Positions 34,239-42,435 of a stretch of DNA of 64,000 nucleotides are shown one piece after another. The first letter of the stretch is position 1; each line of letters begins with the position of its first letter. This stretch comes from an uncultured Eubacteriales bacterium. Its GTDB lineage: Bacteria > Bacillota > Clostridia > UBA1381. The stretch is from contig CAJKHT010000001.1 of assembly GCA_905199755.1 (NCBI GenBank), positions 47,834-111,833 on the forward strand. Reading direction: 5' to 3'. The notes beneath the pieces are model-generated. The model saw only the letters and a list, made by a program, of their open reading frames with translations. It did no database searches and was not told where the DNA came from. A program made the translations under genes and the position numbers.

Positions 34239-35779
34239 AATATTTCAATATACGATGCCGAGCAAGGAGGTACGATTATTTTGCCGTCTGCGACTGCCGC
34301 CGCACCGTTGTACTCATAAATTACTTTTCCTGCTTTTGCATTTACCTCATATTCACATTCTTTCCCGCTCGGATTTATCGCAACAAGAATACTGCCGCTG
34401 CTACAGGTTCTTTTATATACGAGCGGATATTTGTCGCAGACAAGCTCAAATTCTGCACTTTCCTGCAAGGCTTCATTTGATTTTCTTACCGCAATCTGGC
34501 GCTTCAGTTCATTCAGTACCGACTTTTCATCGGCAGCCTGCTTTTGCACCGTCGGTCTATCCTTATCGGGATCAATGGGAATATACAGCATATCCGGTGC
34601 TGCTGCCGAAAATCCGCTGTTTGTTTCATCATTCCATTGCATAGGACTTCTTGATCCTGTTCTGTTATATCCGCCCTCAACGGATTTTATATTTTCAAGA
34701 TATTTCATGCCGATTTCGTCTCCGTAATATATAAACGGTACTCCGGGCATTGACATTATAAACGCATACGCCAGCTTAAGCTGTGTATCGTCAAGTCTGT
34801 ATGAAATTCTTGTCATATCATGGTTTCCCGACGGCAGACATATAAGACCCTTGCCTTTTGTTTTTTTCAGGTTTTCCATATAAATACAGAAAAATTCCGA
34901 TATTGTTCCCCTGCCGCTGCTTGAAAAGTATGGTATTTCCGCACGGAACAAATCGTTATAATGCGACGGACCGAAATGAAGAAGAAAATCCATGTCATAT
35001 CCGCCCAAAAGCGCTTTGTCCGGCTCTCCCCACTCCGACACAAATGCCGCCTCGGGAAATTCTTTGCCGACTTCCGCAAGCATTTCTTTCCAAAGCTTAA
35101 TCGTCTCCTGCTGATCTTTATCATTTTTCACAAGTGAACCTGCCATATCTACTCTGAATCCGTCACAGCCCATACCGAGCCAAAAGCGTATTACATCAAG
35201 TATAGCTTTTCTTGTCGACATCGCCTCCTCGGAATCCACCGCACTTTGCCAAGGCTTGTCAAGCTCCGCAAATCCGTAATTCAATGCCGGCTGTGTTGAG
35301 TAATAATTCACAGCACAACTGCCGTCGCGCTCCGAAACACCGCGCAGAGTTCCGCTTATTCCGCTTATTCCGTCACACCCCTCCCAGACGGAGCCTGTCC
35401 AGATATACCTGCCGGAAAACTCATTTTTTTCCGCTTTTGCCGATTGCTTAAACCATTCACAGGTTATTGCGGTATGCCCCGGCACCAAATCCAAAATCAC
35501 GCGTATTCCGCGCTTATGCGCTTCGCAAAAAAGCCGCTTTAAATCCTCATTTGTTCCGTACCTCGGAGCAGCACTGTAATAATCCTCAACGTCATATCCC
35601 GCATCATAGAACGGCGATTTATAGCAGGGATTCATCCATATTGCCGTAAAGCCCATGTCCTTTATATAATCAAGCTTTTCGATAATACCGTTAAAATCAC
35701 CAATTCCGTCTGCATTCGTGTCATTGAAGCTCTGCGGATAAATTTCATAAAAAACCGCATTTTTTAACCAATTCTTCAT
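34235..35779 (-). CDS. GH13 alpha-amylase-family glycosidase (alpha-glucosidase or oligosaccharide hydrolase type)
   Basis: This 514-residue cytoplasmic enzyme has the GH13 barrel signature: FYEIYPQSFNDTNADGIGD, region I DLVPGHT, region II GFRVDMAGS (nucleophile Asp), region III VSEWGEP (acid Glu) and region IV SGNHDM (transition-state Asp), with a C-terminal beta domain. Region I has DLVPGHT rather than the common DxVxNH, and region IV ends HDM rather than HDQ or HDT, so subfamily and substrate cannot be fixed. It is divergent from an AraC gene and is probably controlled by it. Confidence 0.9.
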   Translation of the reverse strand: MKNWLKNAVFYEIYPQSFNDTNADGIGDFNGIIEKLDYIKDMGFTAIWMNPCYKSPFYDAGYDVEDYYSAAPRYGTNEDLKRLFCEAHKRGIRVILDLVPGHTAITCEWFKQSAKAEKNEFSGRYIWTGSVWEGCDGISGISGTLRGVSERDGSCAVNYYSTQPALNYGFAELDKPWQSAVDSEEAMSTRKAILDVIRFWLGMGCDGFRVDMAGSLVKNDKDQQETIKLWKEMLAEVGKEFPEAAFVSEWGEPDKALLGGYDMDFLLHFGPSHYNDLFRAEIPYFSSSGRGTISEFFCIYMENLKKTKGKGLICLPSGNHDMTRISYRLDDTQLKLAYAFIMSMPGVPFIYYGDEIGMKYLENIKSVEGGYNRTGSRSPMQWNDETNSGFSAAAPDMLYIPIDPDKDRPTVQKQAADEKSVLNELKRQIAVRKSNEALQESAEFELVCDKYPLVYKRTCSSGSILVAINPSGKECEYEVNAKAGKVIYEYNGAAAVADGKIIVPPCSASYIEIF

Positions 35780-35843
35780 TTGTCTTAACTCCCTTCAATA
35801 TTTAATATTAACAGTCTATCATGTTTTTTATATTTCTTCTACT

Positions 35844-35876
35844 ACAATATTCACCTTTTTTAACACAATATTCGCC
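35844..35876. promoter_or_regulatory. 21-bp-spaced direct repeats, probable AraC-family operator
   Basis: ACAATATTCACC (35844-35855) and ACAATATTCGCC (35865-35876) are direct repeats of 12 bases with one mismatch, offset by 21 bases or two helical turns. That is the geometry bound by AraC-type regulators. They lie between the GH13 gene and the divergent AraC gene, just upstream of the latter's -35 box. Confidence 0.65.
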
Positions 35877-35882
35877 ATTTTC

Positions 35883-35910
35883 TTGACTTTTCAATATTTA
35901 AAGGTTATAA
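35883..35910 (+). promoter_or_regulatory. Promoter of the AraC gene next to GH13
   Basis: TTGACT (35883-35888), 16 bases and TATAAT (35905-35910) lie 33 bases before the ATG at 35943. The direct-repeat operator ends six bases upstream of the -35 box. Confidence 0.7.
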
Positions 35911-35942
35911 TCGTAATATACTTTTCATCGGAGCGGATTATT

Positions 35943-36800
35943 ATGAAAAATGATATAAGATTTAAAGAAAAAAGCCTTCATGGAACACCGCAGTATCCGG
36001 TAGGTCTGTACAGCTACAACACATCGCTTGCGCAAACCTTTGCAATCTCACACTGGCATGACGAAATCGAAATAGTATATGTCGAACACGGTACCCTGTA
36101 CATGACAATCGGCGGCAACGGCTATACCCTGAAAGACGGTGATACCGTTATTGTAAACCCCGGCGAAATACATGAATTATACGCTCACGGAAGCCGTCTA
36201 TGCTACCATGCCGTTGTTTTTGACTGCGAATTTTTGGCATCGGCGGCTGATGACATTATACAAAGCAGCTTTATTGCTCCCATTATAAGCGGAAAGATAC
36301 TGTTTAATACATATATACCGAAAAATCCGCATATTCTCGGCATTTTGCGGCAGATAGCCGACATCAACACCGATACGCCACCGGCATATACGCTTACCAC
36401 AAAGGCGCTTTTAATGCAGCTTATCGGTATTATTATAGACTGCGGTATGTTTTTTGAAGGCACGGGTTATGATGAAAAATCCGAATTTCTGAAAAAAATA
36501 ATTACATATGTAAAAGAGCATTTCTGCGAACATATATCACTTTCGCACATTGCCGAAGAATTTAATATGTCACCAAAATATTTTTGCCGCTTTTTTAAAA
36601 ATAATTTCCATAAAACCTTTGTGGAATACACAAACACCGTCCGCATTGAAAATGCAATGCGCTTACTTGACAGCGGAAATACAGTTACACAGGCTGCGCT
36701 GTCTTCCGGTTTTTTGAATATGAGCTATTTTACGCGCTGTTTCAAATTCATCACAGGCTATACCCCCACCCAATACAAAAAACAGCATGCCTTGCGTTAA
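35943..36800 (+). CDS. AraC family transcriptional regulator
   Basis: A 285-residue regulator. The N-terminal cupin domain includes SHWHDEIEIVYVEHGTLYM and VNPGEIHELYA (about 36-90). C-terminal HTH motifs are ISLSHIAEEFNMSPKYFCRFFK and VTQAALSSGFLNMSYFTRCFK, ending in GYTPTQYKK. ATG 35943 has GGAG nine bases upstream; an upstream in-frame TTG overlaps the -35 box and is discarded. Divergent from the GH13 gene, so a maltooligosaccharide or related sugar response is a reasonable guess. Confidence 0.9.
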   Translation: MKNDIRFKEKSLHGTPQYPVGLYSYNTSLAQTFAISHWHDEIEIVYVEHGTLYMTIGGNGYTLKDGDTVIVNPGEIHELYAHGSRLCYHAVVFDCEFLASAADDIIQSSFIAPIISGKILFNTYIPKNPHILGILRQIADINTDTPPAYTLTTKALLMQLIGIIIDCGMFFEGTGYDEKSEFLKKIITYVKEHFCEHISLSHIAEEFNMSPKYFCRFFKNNFHKTFVEYTNTVRIENAMRLLDSGNTVTQAALSSGFLNMSYFTRCFKFITGYTPTQYKKQHALR

Positions 36801-36825
36801 AAACATCGGGCATGCTGCTTTTTTT
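36783..36825. terminator. Terminator between AraC and flavodoxin genes
   Basis: CAGCATGCC (36783-36791) and GGCATGCTG (36809-36817) form a 9-bp stem followed by a run of eight T. An A-run to the left lets it serve the convergent flavodoxin gene too. Confidence 0.82.
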
Positions 36826-36836
36826 TAATGAAAATA

Positions 36837-37265
36837 TTATTTTCCTGCCGAAACTTTACCAAGCTCATTGCAATTTACAATTGCTTCGTCATCGGGGGCA
36901 TCGTTTGCAATTACGCTGTCGCACACAAGCTTTGCGCCGGCAGCATTTACACGTTCCTCCCATGAACGCATCCACTCACCGTCTCCCCAGCCGTATGAGC
37001 CGAAAAGTGCAATGTTCTTCCCTGCGATTTTACCCTCAAGCTCTGTGAAAAACGGGTCAAACTCAGCTTCCTCCAGAACCTCTGCACCCATAGCCGGGCA
37101 GCCGAGAATCAATGTGTCATATTCAGCTGCTTCATCTGCCGTTATTTCGGACACATTAAAGAGCTTTACGTCCTCATTTACTGTTTTTGCTCCGTCCAGT
37201 ACCGCATTTGCCATAGCCTCGGTATTACCCGTACCGCTCCAAAAAATAATTGCTGTTTTACTCAT
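36837..37265 (-). CDS. Flavodoxin
   Basis: A 142-residue short-chain flavodoxin with the FMN phosphate loop FWSGTGNTEAMA at residues 8-19, the 60s loop GCPAMGAEVLEE and the 90s-loop segment FGSYGWGDGEW that stacks on the flavin. It is a low-potential electron carrier that can replace ferredoxin when iron is short. The DUF3793 gene lies 59 bases upstream on the same strand, and a leader with DtxR-like boxes precedes both, which fits iron-dependent control. Confidence 0.93.
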   Translation of the reverse strand: MSKTAIIFWSGTGNTEAMANAVLDGAKTVNEDVKLFNVSEITADEAAEYDTLILGCPAMGAEVLEEAEFDPFFTELEGKIAGKNIALFGSYGWGDGEWMRSWEERVNAAGAKLVCDSVIANDAPDDEAIVNCNELGKVSAGK

Positions 37266-37324
37266 TTTATAAAACCTCCCGATTAAAATTTTATATAATT
37301 AACAGGCTTTGCCTGATAATTTAC

Positions 37325-37870
37325 TTATGATGCACAGAAAAGCTGTGCCAGCGTTCTGCCCTCGGCGACATGCTTAAACAATGCACATTTGCACATATTA
37401 TACACGTGGAATTTTTTTCTTGCATTTTCCGCATCTCCGTAAACCTTCCAGTCACCGGTAAATATACATTCCTCATGATTTATAAATCCGATTATATCAC
37501 GTATCGGATACCCCAAAAATGCCCCTATCTCATGCGGGAACCCGTCCGCCTCCAAGCGTTTCTTCAAATGTGCTATGTATCCGTCCACCGTAATTTTCGA
37601 AGGATAGCCCGCATTTCTCAAAAATTCCGAAACCTTGCTTTCCTTTATACAGCTTTCCAGTTTGTTATATCGGTACACCATTATGAGCGCCCGTTTTTCA
37701 CATTCGCATAAAATCTCAAAATAAATTCCGCGCAAATTCATTTCGCTGTTAAGACGACTGATTTCTCCGTGAATGTCCTTCACTTGTTTTTTTGAACATG
37801 CGGCAATATTTGCCGGCTTAATCCCGGCAAGCGCCGGCGCACAATGATATGCAAGCAATTTTTCCAACAT
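37325..37870 (-). CDS. DUF3793 family protein
   Basis: A 181-residue soluble protein recognised as DUF3793 by its N-terminus (YHCAPALAGIKPANI), HEIGAFLGYPIRDIIGFI and the C-terminal MCKCAL segment with paired cysteines. Function is unknown, but in Clostridia these genes are very often next to flavodoxin, as here, and appear in iron-linked operons. It is first in the operon and lies just after the regulatory leader at 37886-37996. GGAGG lies six bases before the ATG. Confidence 0.85.
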   Translation of the reverse strand: MLEKLLAYHCAPALAGIKPANIAACSKKQVKDIHGEISRLNSEMNLRGIYFEILCECEKRALIMVYRYNKLESCIKESKVSEFLRNAGYPSKITVDGYIAHLKKRLEADGFPHEIGAFLGYPIRDIIGFINHEECIFTGDWKVYGDAENARKKFHVYNMCKCALFKHVAEGRTLAQLFCAS

Positions 37871-37885
37871 ATATGCCTCCGAAAC

Positions 37886-37996
37886 CAGTTAGCCTAAACT
37901 AACCGTATTTTAAAAATAAATGAGCAATACCATTGCTCTTTTGGGTTAGTTTTCACTAACTGGTATAAGTATAGCATATACTTATACATTTGTCAA
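37886..37996 (-). promoter_or_regulatory. Promoter and two DtxR/IdeR-like boxes of the DUF3793-flavodoxin operon
   Basis: On the complement, TTGACA (37996-37991), 17 bases and TATACT (37973-37968) are a near-consensus promoter. Immediately downstream is GTTAGTTTTCACTAAC (37945-37960), an interrupted dyad. Further on, at 37888-37903, is GTTAGCCTAAACTAAC, which resembles the TTAGGTTAG-type half sites of DtxR/IdeR iron repressors. Between them GAGCAAT/ATTGCTC (37922-37938) forms a 7-bp hairpin with a 3-base loop. Confidence 0.65.
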
Positions 37997-38088
37997 GCTT
38001 AATTTTGCCAATATTTTATAATTCGAGCAGATATTAAAGGCAGCAGTAAACGAAGCCGTTTTCTTACTGCTGCCATATCCTTTACCCG

Positions 38089-39303
38089 TTATTTTTTCAA
38101 TTCCTTATAGTTCCCTATCCATTTTCCGTTTGTGAAGTCCGGTATTTCAACGGGCATACCTCCGCAGGAAACCGAAATTTCGGATAATGTGCTTATGCAC
38201 ATCCACGCTGCCGCATCATATACATCCACAGGCATAGGTTCTTTGTTTATCAGGCAGTCGAAAAAGTTTTTCAGCATAAGCCAGTCCATCCCGTCATGAG
38301 TTCCGCGCACTCCGTTCTCAATATATTTTTTCCACAGAGGATGCATATATTTTTCCTCATATGCCGAAGCATTGTCACGCCGCTCTTTCCATTTCATGTC
38401 GAATTTTTCATCCTCGCCGTTATCGAGAAAAACCGAATCCGTAGCTTCCTCATACATTCCCTTTGTACCCCTTACGGTAAAATCACGGCTGTAATATCTC
38501 GGCAAGGTCGTATCAAGGGTTAATGTTATAAGCTCGCCGCCGGCACATTGAATATTTGTTACGATAATGTCACCCTGCTTAAATTCCGTATTCATAAGCC
38601 TTTCATCATCGGACTTTTTCCGGCTGATGTATTCATGCATCCCTTTTGCACATGAGGCTGATGATGTAAGACTTACCATTCTGTTTCCGTCATTTATGCG
38701 CAGAAGCTTTGCAATGGGACCAAGCTCATGCGTCGGGTAATTATCACAGTTACGGTGTATATAATTTTCAAGACGGTAATGACGGTTTTCGTGTCCGAAT
38801 GCTATTTCATGCCGCAAATCATGATGATAACCGCCCTTGCAGTACACTATATCTCCGAATACACCCATGCGGCTCATGTTAAGCGCCATCATTTCACGTT
38901 TTCCGAAACAGCAGTTTTCAAGAAACATAAACGGAATCTGCGTTCTTTCATATGTGTTTACAAGCTGCCAGCATTGCTCAATGGAATACACACCGCCTAC
39001 TTCAACACCGACAGCTTTTCCGTTTTCCATTGCCGCAAGTGCGATTTCGGTATGCGCCTCCCATGCCGTTGATATAATTACCGCTTCAACCTCCTCTGAT
39101 TTTAAAACCTCCCGGTAATTTGTGGTTCCGAGCGGTTTTGTTCCGCATTCCTTGCCTATGTATTCGCGCATTTCATTAACCCTGTCCTCATATAAATCGC
39201 AGACAGCCGTAATCTGTGCATTATCGAGATGCATTATAACATCACATATAAGCGATTTACCGCGGCAGCCCAGCCCAATTACTCCCGTTTTTATTTTTCG
39301 CAT
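38089..39303 (-). CDS. Gfo/Idh/MocA oxidoreductase, GH109-like
   Basis: A 404-residue NAD-dependent protein with an N-terminal Rossmann motif (GVIGLGCRGKSLI). The central region is closely GH109-like: VGVEVGGVYSIEQCWQLV, FLENCCFGKREMMALNMSRMG split over about 128-150, GGYHHDLRHE, and NYPTHELGPIAKLL. GH109 enzymes are NAD-dependent alpha-N-acetylgalactosaminidases, so an amino-sugar glycoside substrate is possible; plain sugar dehydrogenase activity cannot be excluded. No signal peptide, so it is cytoplasmic. It is divergent from an AraC gene that may regulate it. Confidence 0.85.
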   Translation of the reverse strand: MRKIKTGVIGLGCRGKSLICDVIMHLDNAQITAVCDLYEDRVNEMREYIGKECGTKPLGTTNYREVLKSEEVEAVIISTAWEAHTEIALAAMENGKAVGVEVGGVYSIEQCWQLVNTYERTQIPFMFLENCCFGKREMMALNMSRMGVFGDIVYCKGGYHHDLRHEIAFGHENRHYRLENYIHRNCDNYPTHELGPIAKLLRINDGNRMVSLTSSASCAKGMHEYISRKKSDDERLMNTEFKQGDIIVTNIQCAGGELITLTLDTTLPRYYSRDFTVRGTKGMYEEATDSVFLDNGEDEKFDMKWKERRDNASAYEEKYMHPLWKKYIENGVRGTHDGMDWLMLKNFFDCLINKEPMPVDVYDAAAWMCISTLSEISVSCGGMPVEIPDFTNGKWIGNYKELKK

Positions 39304-39434
39304 AAAAATCTCTCCTTTTCCTTTACATTCCGTTAAAGCTTTGATATAATTGTATAGTAAACAAATAATAAATTCAATGCGAAATAAGCTACTTTTGTTA
39401 TGATTTCAGATACCTTTTAAGGAGTGTATATAAT

Positions 39435-40241
39435 ATGCATACGCGTTATGGAATAAATAAAATATTTGAGACGGAAGCCTTTTTTACGGCTTTTTGCACC
39501 ACTTTTGAAAAAAATTATTATTTCCCGGGAGAAGCACACAATTTCTGGGAGCTGGTATACGTTGCCGACGGCTGTGCCGCAGCAGCGGAGGACGGAAAAA
39601 TATACGAGCTTAATGCCGGTGAAATTATTTTCCACATGCCAATGGAATTTCACAGAATATGGTCAGCAAAAAACACAAGTCCGCGGTGTATAATTATGTC
39701 ATTTGCATTAAGCGGCACCGTTCCTGATATTCTCGGCAGCGGCATATTTACACTCAACCCGGTAATGAAGCAAATACTGTATGATATTTTTGAAAATGCA
39801 GATTCTTTTATTAAATACGGCAGCATAACAGACGGTCAGCTTGCCGCAAACAATCTCGAAAGACTGATTCTCCTCCTTGCCGATGAACAGCTGCCGCGAA
39901 GCAAGCGCCGAAAAACCGCCGGTACTAAAAATTATGAAAATATCATAAGCGTTATGAATGATAATATCGGCAAGCGTCTATCAACAGAAGAAATTGCTTT
40001 CCTTTGCGGCTTAAGTGTCGCCAATCTGAAAAAGACCTTTAAAAAGTATTCCGGCATGGGGGTTATGGAATATTTTAACCGACGGAAAATCGCAAAGGCA
40101 ATGCAGATGATAGAATACGGAAACAGCATTTCCGAAATAAGCAACGAATTGGGATTTTCAAGCATCAGCTATTTTTCCGCCGTATTTAAACGGATATGCT
40201 CGGTTTCTCCGGCGGAATATAAAAAATCGTTACAAGCTTAA
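39435..40241 (+). CDS. AraC family transcriptional regulator
   Basis: A 268-residue regulator with a cupin sensor domain (FPGEAHNFWELVYVADG, then GEIIFHMPMEFHRIW) and two HTH motifs at the C-terminus: STEEIAFLCGLSVANLKKTFK and ISEISNELGFSSISYFSAVFKR, ending VSPAEYKKS. The TTAAGGAG ribosome site is about ten bases before the ATG. Divergent from the GH109-like gene by 132 bases. Its last codons overlap by four bases the end of the decayed AraC gene on the other strand. Confidence 0.9.
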   Translation: MHTRYGINKIFETEAFFTAFCTTFEKNYYFPGEAHNFWELVYVADGCAAAAEDGKIYELNAGEIIFHMPMEFHRIWSAKNTSPRCIIMSFALSGTVPDILGSGIFTLNPVMKQILYDIFENADSFIKYGSITDGQLAANNLERLILLLADEQLPRSKRRKTAGTKNYENIISVMNDNIGKRLSTEEIAFLCGLSVANLKKTFKKYSGMGVMEYFNRRKIAKAMQMIEYGNSISEISNELGFSSISYFSAVFKRICSVSPAEYKKSLQA

Positions 40242-40918
40242 ATAATCGAATATGATTGCTTAATAAATTGCTTGGGCGACATTCCCGAATATTTTTTAAA
40301 GCTGCGGCTGAAATATGCGCAGTCACAGAAATTCAGCCGCGCTGCCACCTCATCTACGGAATATAAGCCTGACATGAGCAGCCGTTTTGCCGCTGTCATG
40401 CGCACATCATTTTTATATTGAGCTGCCGTTTTTCCGTAAGCAGCCTTAAAAGTCCGCTACAATGTTGACAAGCTGACGGCACATGCCGCCGCTATGTCGC
40501 TTTCGTTCATTTCAAACACACTGTCGGCATCTATGACCGATTTGATTTTCGCCGACAAGACATTCCCTCTGTTTTGTCCCGTTATACCGTCTATGATACG
40601 GTAGAATATTGATTTTACCATGCGGCTCCGTTCGGTAAATGTACTGTAATCAAAGATTTCGTTAAAATCGTTTTCCATACTGCGGCAATTTCTGATAATT
40701 GTTATATCCTCATCACTGTCTGTTAAATTTCCGCTGCACTGAAAATTTATAAGAATATCTTTTGTGTCATGCCCCGCAAATTCTGCACGGTAACGTGAAT
40801 TTTTATTTAAGATTACAATATCTCCGCTTTCGGCAACAATATTTTTATCCTCCGTTCCGTAAGCGATTGTTCCGCTTTTTATATAACATATACCCCAAAA
40901 CGGTCTTTTACGCATTTT
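40238..40918 (-). pseudogene. AraC family regulator, inactivated (5' truncation and in-frame TAG)
   Basis: Reading the complement from about 40918 gives the end of a cupin domain (SGDIVILNKNSRYRAEF) and the start of HTH 1 (ESDIAAACAVSLSTL). An in-frame TAG follows at 40459-40457, after which the same frame continues RTFKAAYGKTAAQYKNDVRM, VDEVAARLNFCDCAYFSRSFK and YSGMSPKQF to a normal stop at 40238. A single stop codon therefore splits the DNA-binding domain. The 5' end is also missing: the frame runs into TAG at 40925 with no ribosome site, where GH30-like sequence begins on the other strand. This is decay rather than recoding, because two independent lesions are present. Confidence 0.85.
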
Positions 40919-40919
40919 A

Positions 40920-41194
40920 TACGACTATGCCGATTACATTATAAAATATCTTGAAGCATACAAAGCCGAAAGAATTGATATATTTGCAATTACTCCGCAA
41001 AACGAACCCGAAACACAGCAGAACGGACACATGCCTGCCTGTATATGTCACCCAGATACAGAAGCGGAATTTATAAAGGTTCTGCGCAAAAAGCTTACAG
41101 CCGCCGGAATGAAAACACAGATATGGATGTACGGTGGAAATTGTGGTATATTGAGCTTACTCCCAACTCTGCAGCCACGGTTATATTCAAATAA
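40920..41194 (+). pseudogene. GH30-family glycoside hydrolase, internal fragment with deletion
   Basis: Translation from 40920 gives YDYADYIIKYLEAYKAERID, IFAITPQNEPETQQNG, ACICHPDTEAEFIKVL and GMKTQIWMYGG. This is the GH30 barrel segment whose NEP motif holds the acid/base Glu. Upstream sequence (signal peptide and first strands) is absent, and the frame is lost after GMKTQIWMYGG. The other frame then reads YIELTPNSAATVIFK before a stop at 41192-41194, which looks like the C-terminal beta-domain end of the same enzyme. At least two deletions have therefore removed the start and the nucleophile-bearing middle. It was probably once controlled by the adjacent broken AraC gene. Confidence 0.72.
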
Positions 41195-41207
41195 AACAAG
41201 TCTTATA

Positions 41208-41325
41208 GGGGCTGTTTAAAAAGAGCGCAAAATGCAAAAAACACACCCGGCGGCGTACCAATGTACTCCGAACGGGTGCGTTTATGCATATCCCTTAAAC
41301 AGTCTGTGACTTTTTTAACAGTCCC
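41208..41325. repeat. Palindromic MITE-like repeat, copy 2
   Basis: A 118-bp relative of the element at 14000-14133. Terminal inverted repeats are GGGGCTGTTTAAAAAG at the left and TTTTTTAACAGTCCC at the right. The centre holds AAACACACCCG and CGGGTGCGTTT, an 11-bp stem with one mismatch, around a smaller GTAC-CAAT-GTAC hairpin. It lies 14 bases past the GH30 remnant and 14 bases from the smpB stop, and on the complement would terminate smpB. Confidence 0.72.
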
Positions 41326-41339
41326 GTACTTCTCTGTTT

Positions 41340-41804
41340 TTATCTGTTCTTTAATGCTCTGTCCATTCTGCGTGATGCATCGCGCTTTGCAATATCCTCA
41401 CGCTTGTCGTAAAGCTTTTTGCCCTTTGCCAGTGCCAGCGAAACTTTTACCAGCGAACCTTTTAAATAAACCGATAAAGGAATCAATGAATATCCCTGCT
41501 GCGAAATCAGCCCCGTGAGTTTTCTTATTTCTTTTCTGTGCAGCAGCAGTTTCTTTTCTCTCAGCGGATCGCGGTTAAAAATATTTCCCTGCTCAAATGG
41601 GCTTATATTCATACTCTTTACAAAAACCTCACCGTTATCTATTGAGGCATATGCTTCCGTTATATTAACCTTTCCCTGCCGTATCGACTTTACTTCGGTA
41701 CCAAACAGCTCTATTCCGCATTCATAGGTATCTATAATAAAATACTCATGACGCGCCTTTTTGTTCTGAGATACTATTTTTATTCCGTCTTTCTTTTCAG
41801 CCAT
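41340..41804 (-). CDS. smpB: SsrA-binding protein SmpB
   Basis: SmpB binds tmRNA and delivers it to stalled ribosomes for trans-translation. The 154-residue protein has the signature NKKARHEYFI, YECGIELFGTEVKSIR, EVFVKSMNISPFEQGN and a basic C-terminal tail (KLYDKREDIAKRDASRRMDRA). ATG 41804 is chosen with AAGGA about 11 bases upstream; a GTG nine bases further up would leave no spacing from that site. tmRNA itself is not adjacent, and the repeat element follows instead. Confidence 0.95.
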   Translation of the reverse strand: MAEKKDGIKIVSQNKKARHEYFIIDTYECGIELFGTEVKSIRQGKVNITEAYASIDNGEVFVKSMNISPFEQGNIFNRDPLREKKLLLHRKEIRKLTGLISQQGYSLIPLSVYLKGSLVKVSLALAKGKKLYDKREDIAKRDASRRMDRALKNR

Positions 41805-41818
41805 AGTCTTCACCGTCC

Positions 41819-42283
41819 TTATTTCCGTTTCTTATGCTCCATATAACGTTTTTTACCCTCTTCATAAAGAAGCTTTATATAAGGCTCGTCACTCACTTCA
41901 AAACCCGGTACCTTATGTGGTCTTCCGTCCGCTCCGAGAGCTACCAGCGTGAAAAATGCAGTGAGTGCAATTTTCTTTGTTCCCTCTATAAGATTTTCAG
42001 ATTCCACCGCCACAAAGGCTTCCATTGATGAATTTCCCACATAAACAACATTTGCCGTACATGTAACCAGTTCGCCTATGTGTATCGGCTGCTTAAAGCA
42101 CAGCTCGTCAACACGCGCGGTAACAATGTCTGAATGAGCATATTTCATTGCCGCCGCGCCTGCCGCAGAATCCATCATTTTCATTATTTCGCCGCCGTGT
42201 ATATTTCCCGAAGCATTTGACTGATAAGGCAGTACAGTCTGTGCCAATATTGTTTCCGAATCATAAAATGTTTGATTTTTCAT
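41819..42283 (-). CDS. Hotdog-fold acyl-CoA thioesterase
   Basis: A 154-residue acyl-CoA hydrolase of the YciA/BFIT-like hotdog group. It has TVLPYQSNASGNIHGGEIMKMMD (split at about 16-38), in which the Asn/His-Gly-Gly region lies at the active site, then VTARVDELCFKQPIHIGELV and the hydrophobic strand ALTAFFTLVALG. It releases CoA from acyl-CoAs in the cytoplasm. ATG 42283 gives the normal N-terminus; an in-frame GTG at 42310 lacks a ribosome site. It is 15 bases upstream of smpB and likely co-transcribed. Confidence 0.88.
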   Translation of the reverse strand: MKNQTFYDSETILAQTVLPYQSNASGNIHGGEIMKMMDSAAGAAAMKYAHSDIVTARVDELCFKQPIHIGELVTCTANVVYVGNSSMEAFVAVESENLIEGTKKIALTAFFTLVALGADGRPHKVPGFEVSDEPYIKLLYEEGKKRYMEHKKRK

Positions 42284-42394
42284 ATTCTTGTAGCCGTAAA
42301 ATCCTTTCACTAAAATAAATACTGTTTATATCTATTATACCACAAACTTCCGATTAATCAATCATTTTTTTTATAATTGCCGCTTTTCGGCTGC

Positions 42395-42431
42395 AAAAAA
42401 GAACCGATGCTGAAATCTCATCGGTTCTTTT
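42395..42431. terminator. Terminator after the large metallophosphoesterase
   Basis: AAAAAAGAACCGATG and CATCGGTTCTTTT form a stem of at least 9 bp (42401-42409 with 42419-42427) with A- and T-runs, just past the stop at 42436 on the complement. Confidence 0.82.
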
Positions 42432-42435
42432 AAAT

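Noticed and set aside
40457..40459. TAG in the AraC gene as recoding or stop-codon read-through
   Set aside because: The gene is also truncated at its 5' end and sits next to another broken gene, and no other gene in the window uses TAG as sense.
41208..41340. tmRNA gene next to smpB
   Set aside because: No tRNA-like acceptor end or tag-peptide frame is visible; the stretch is the palindromic repeat.
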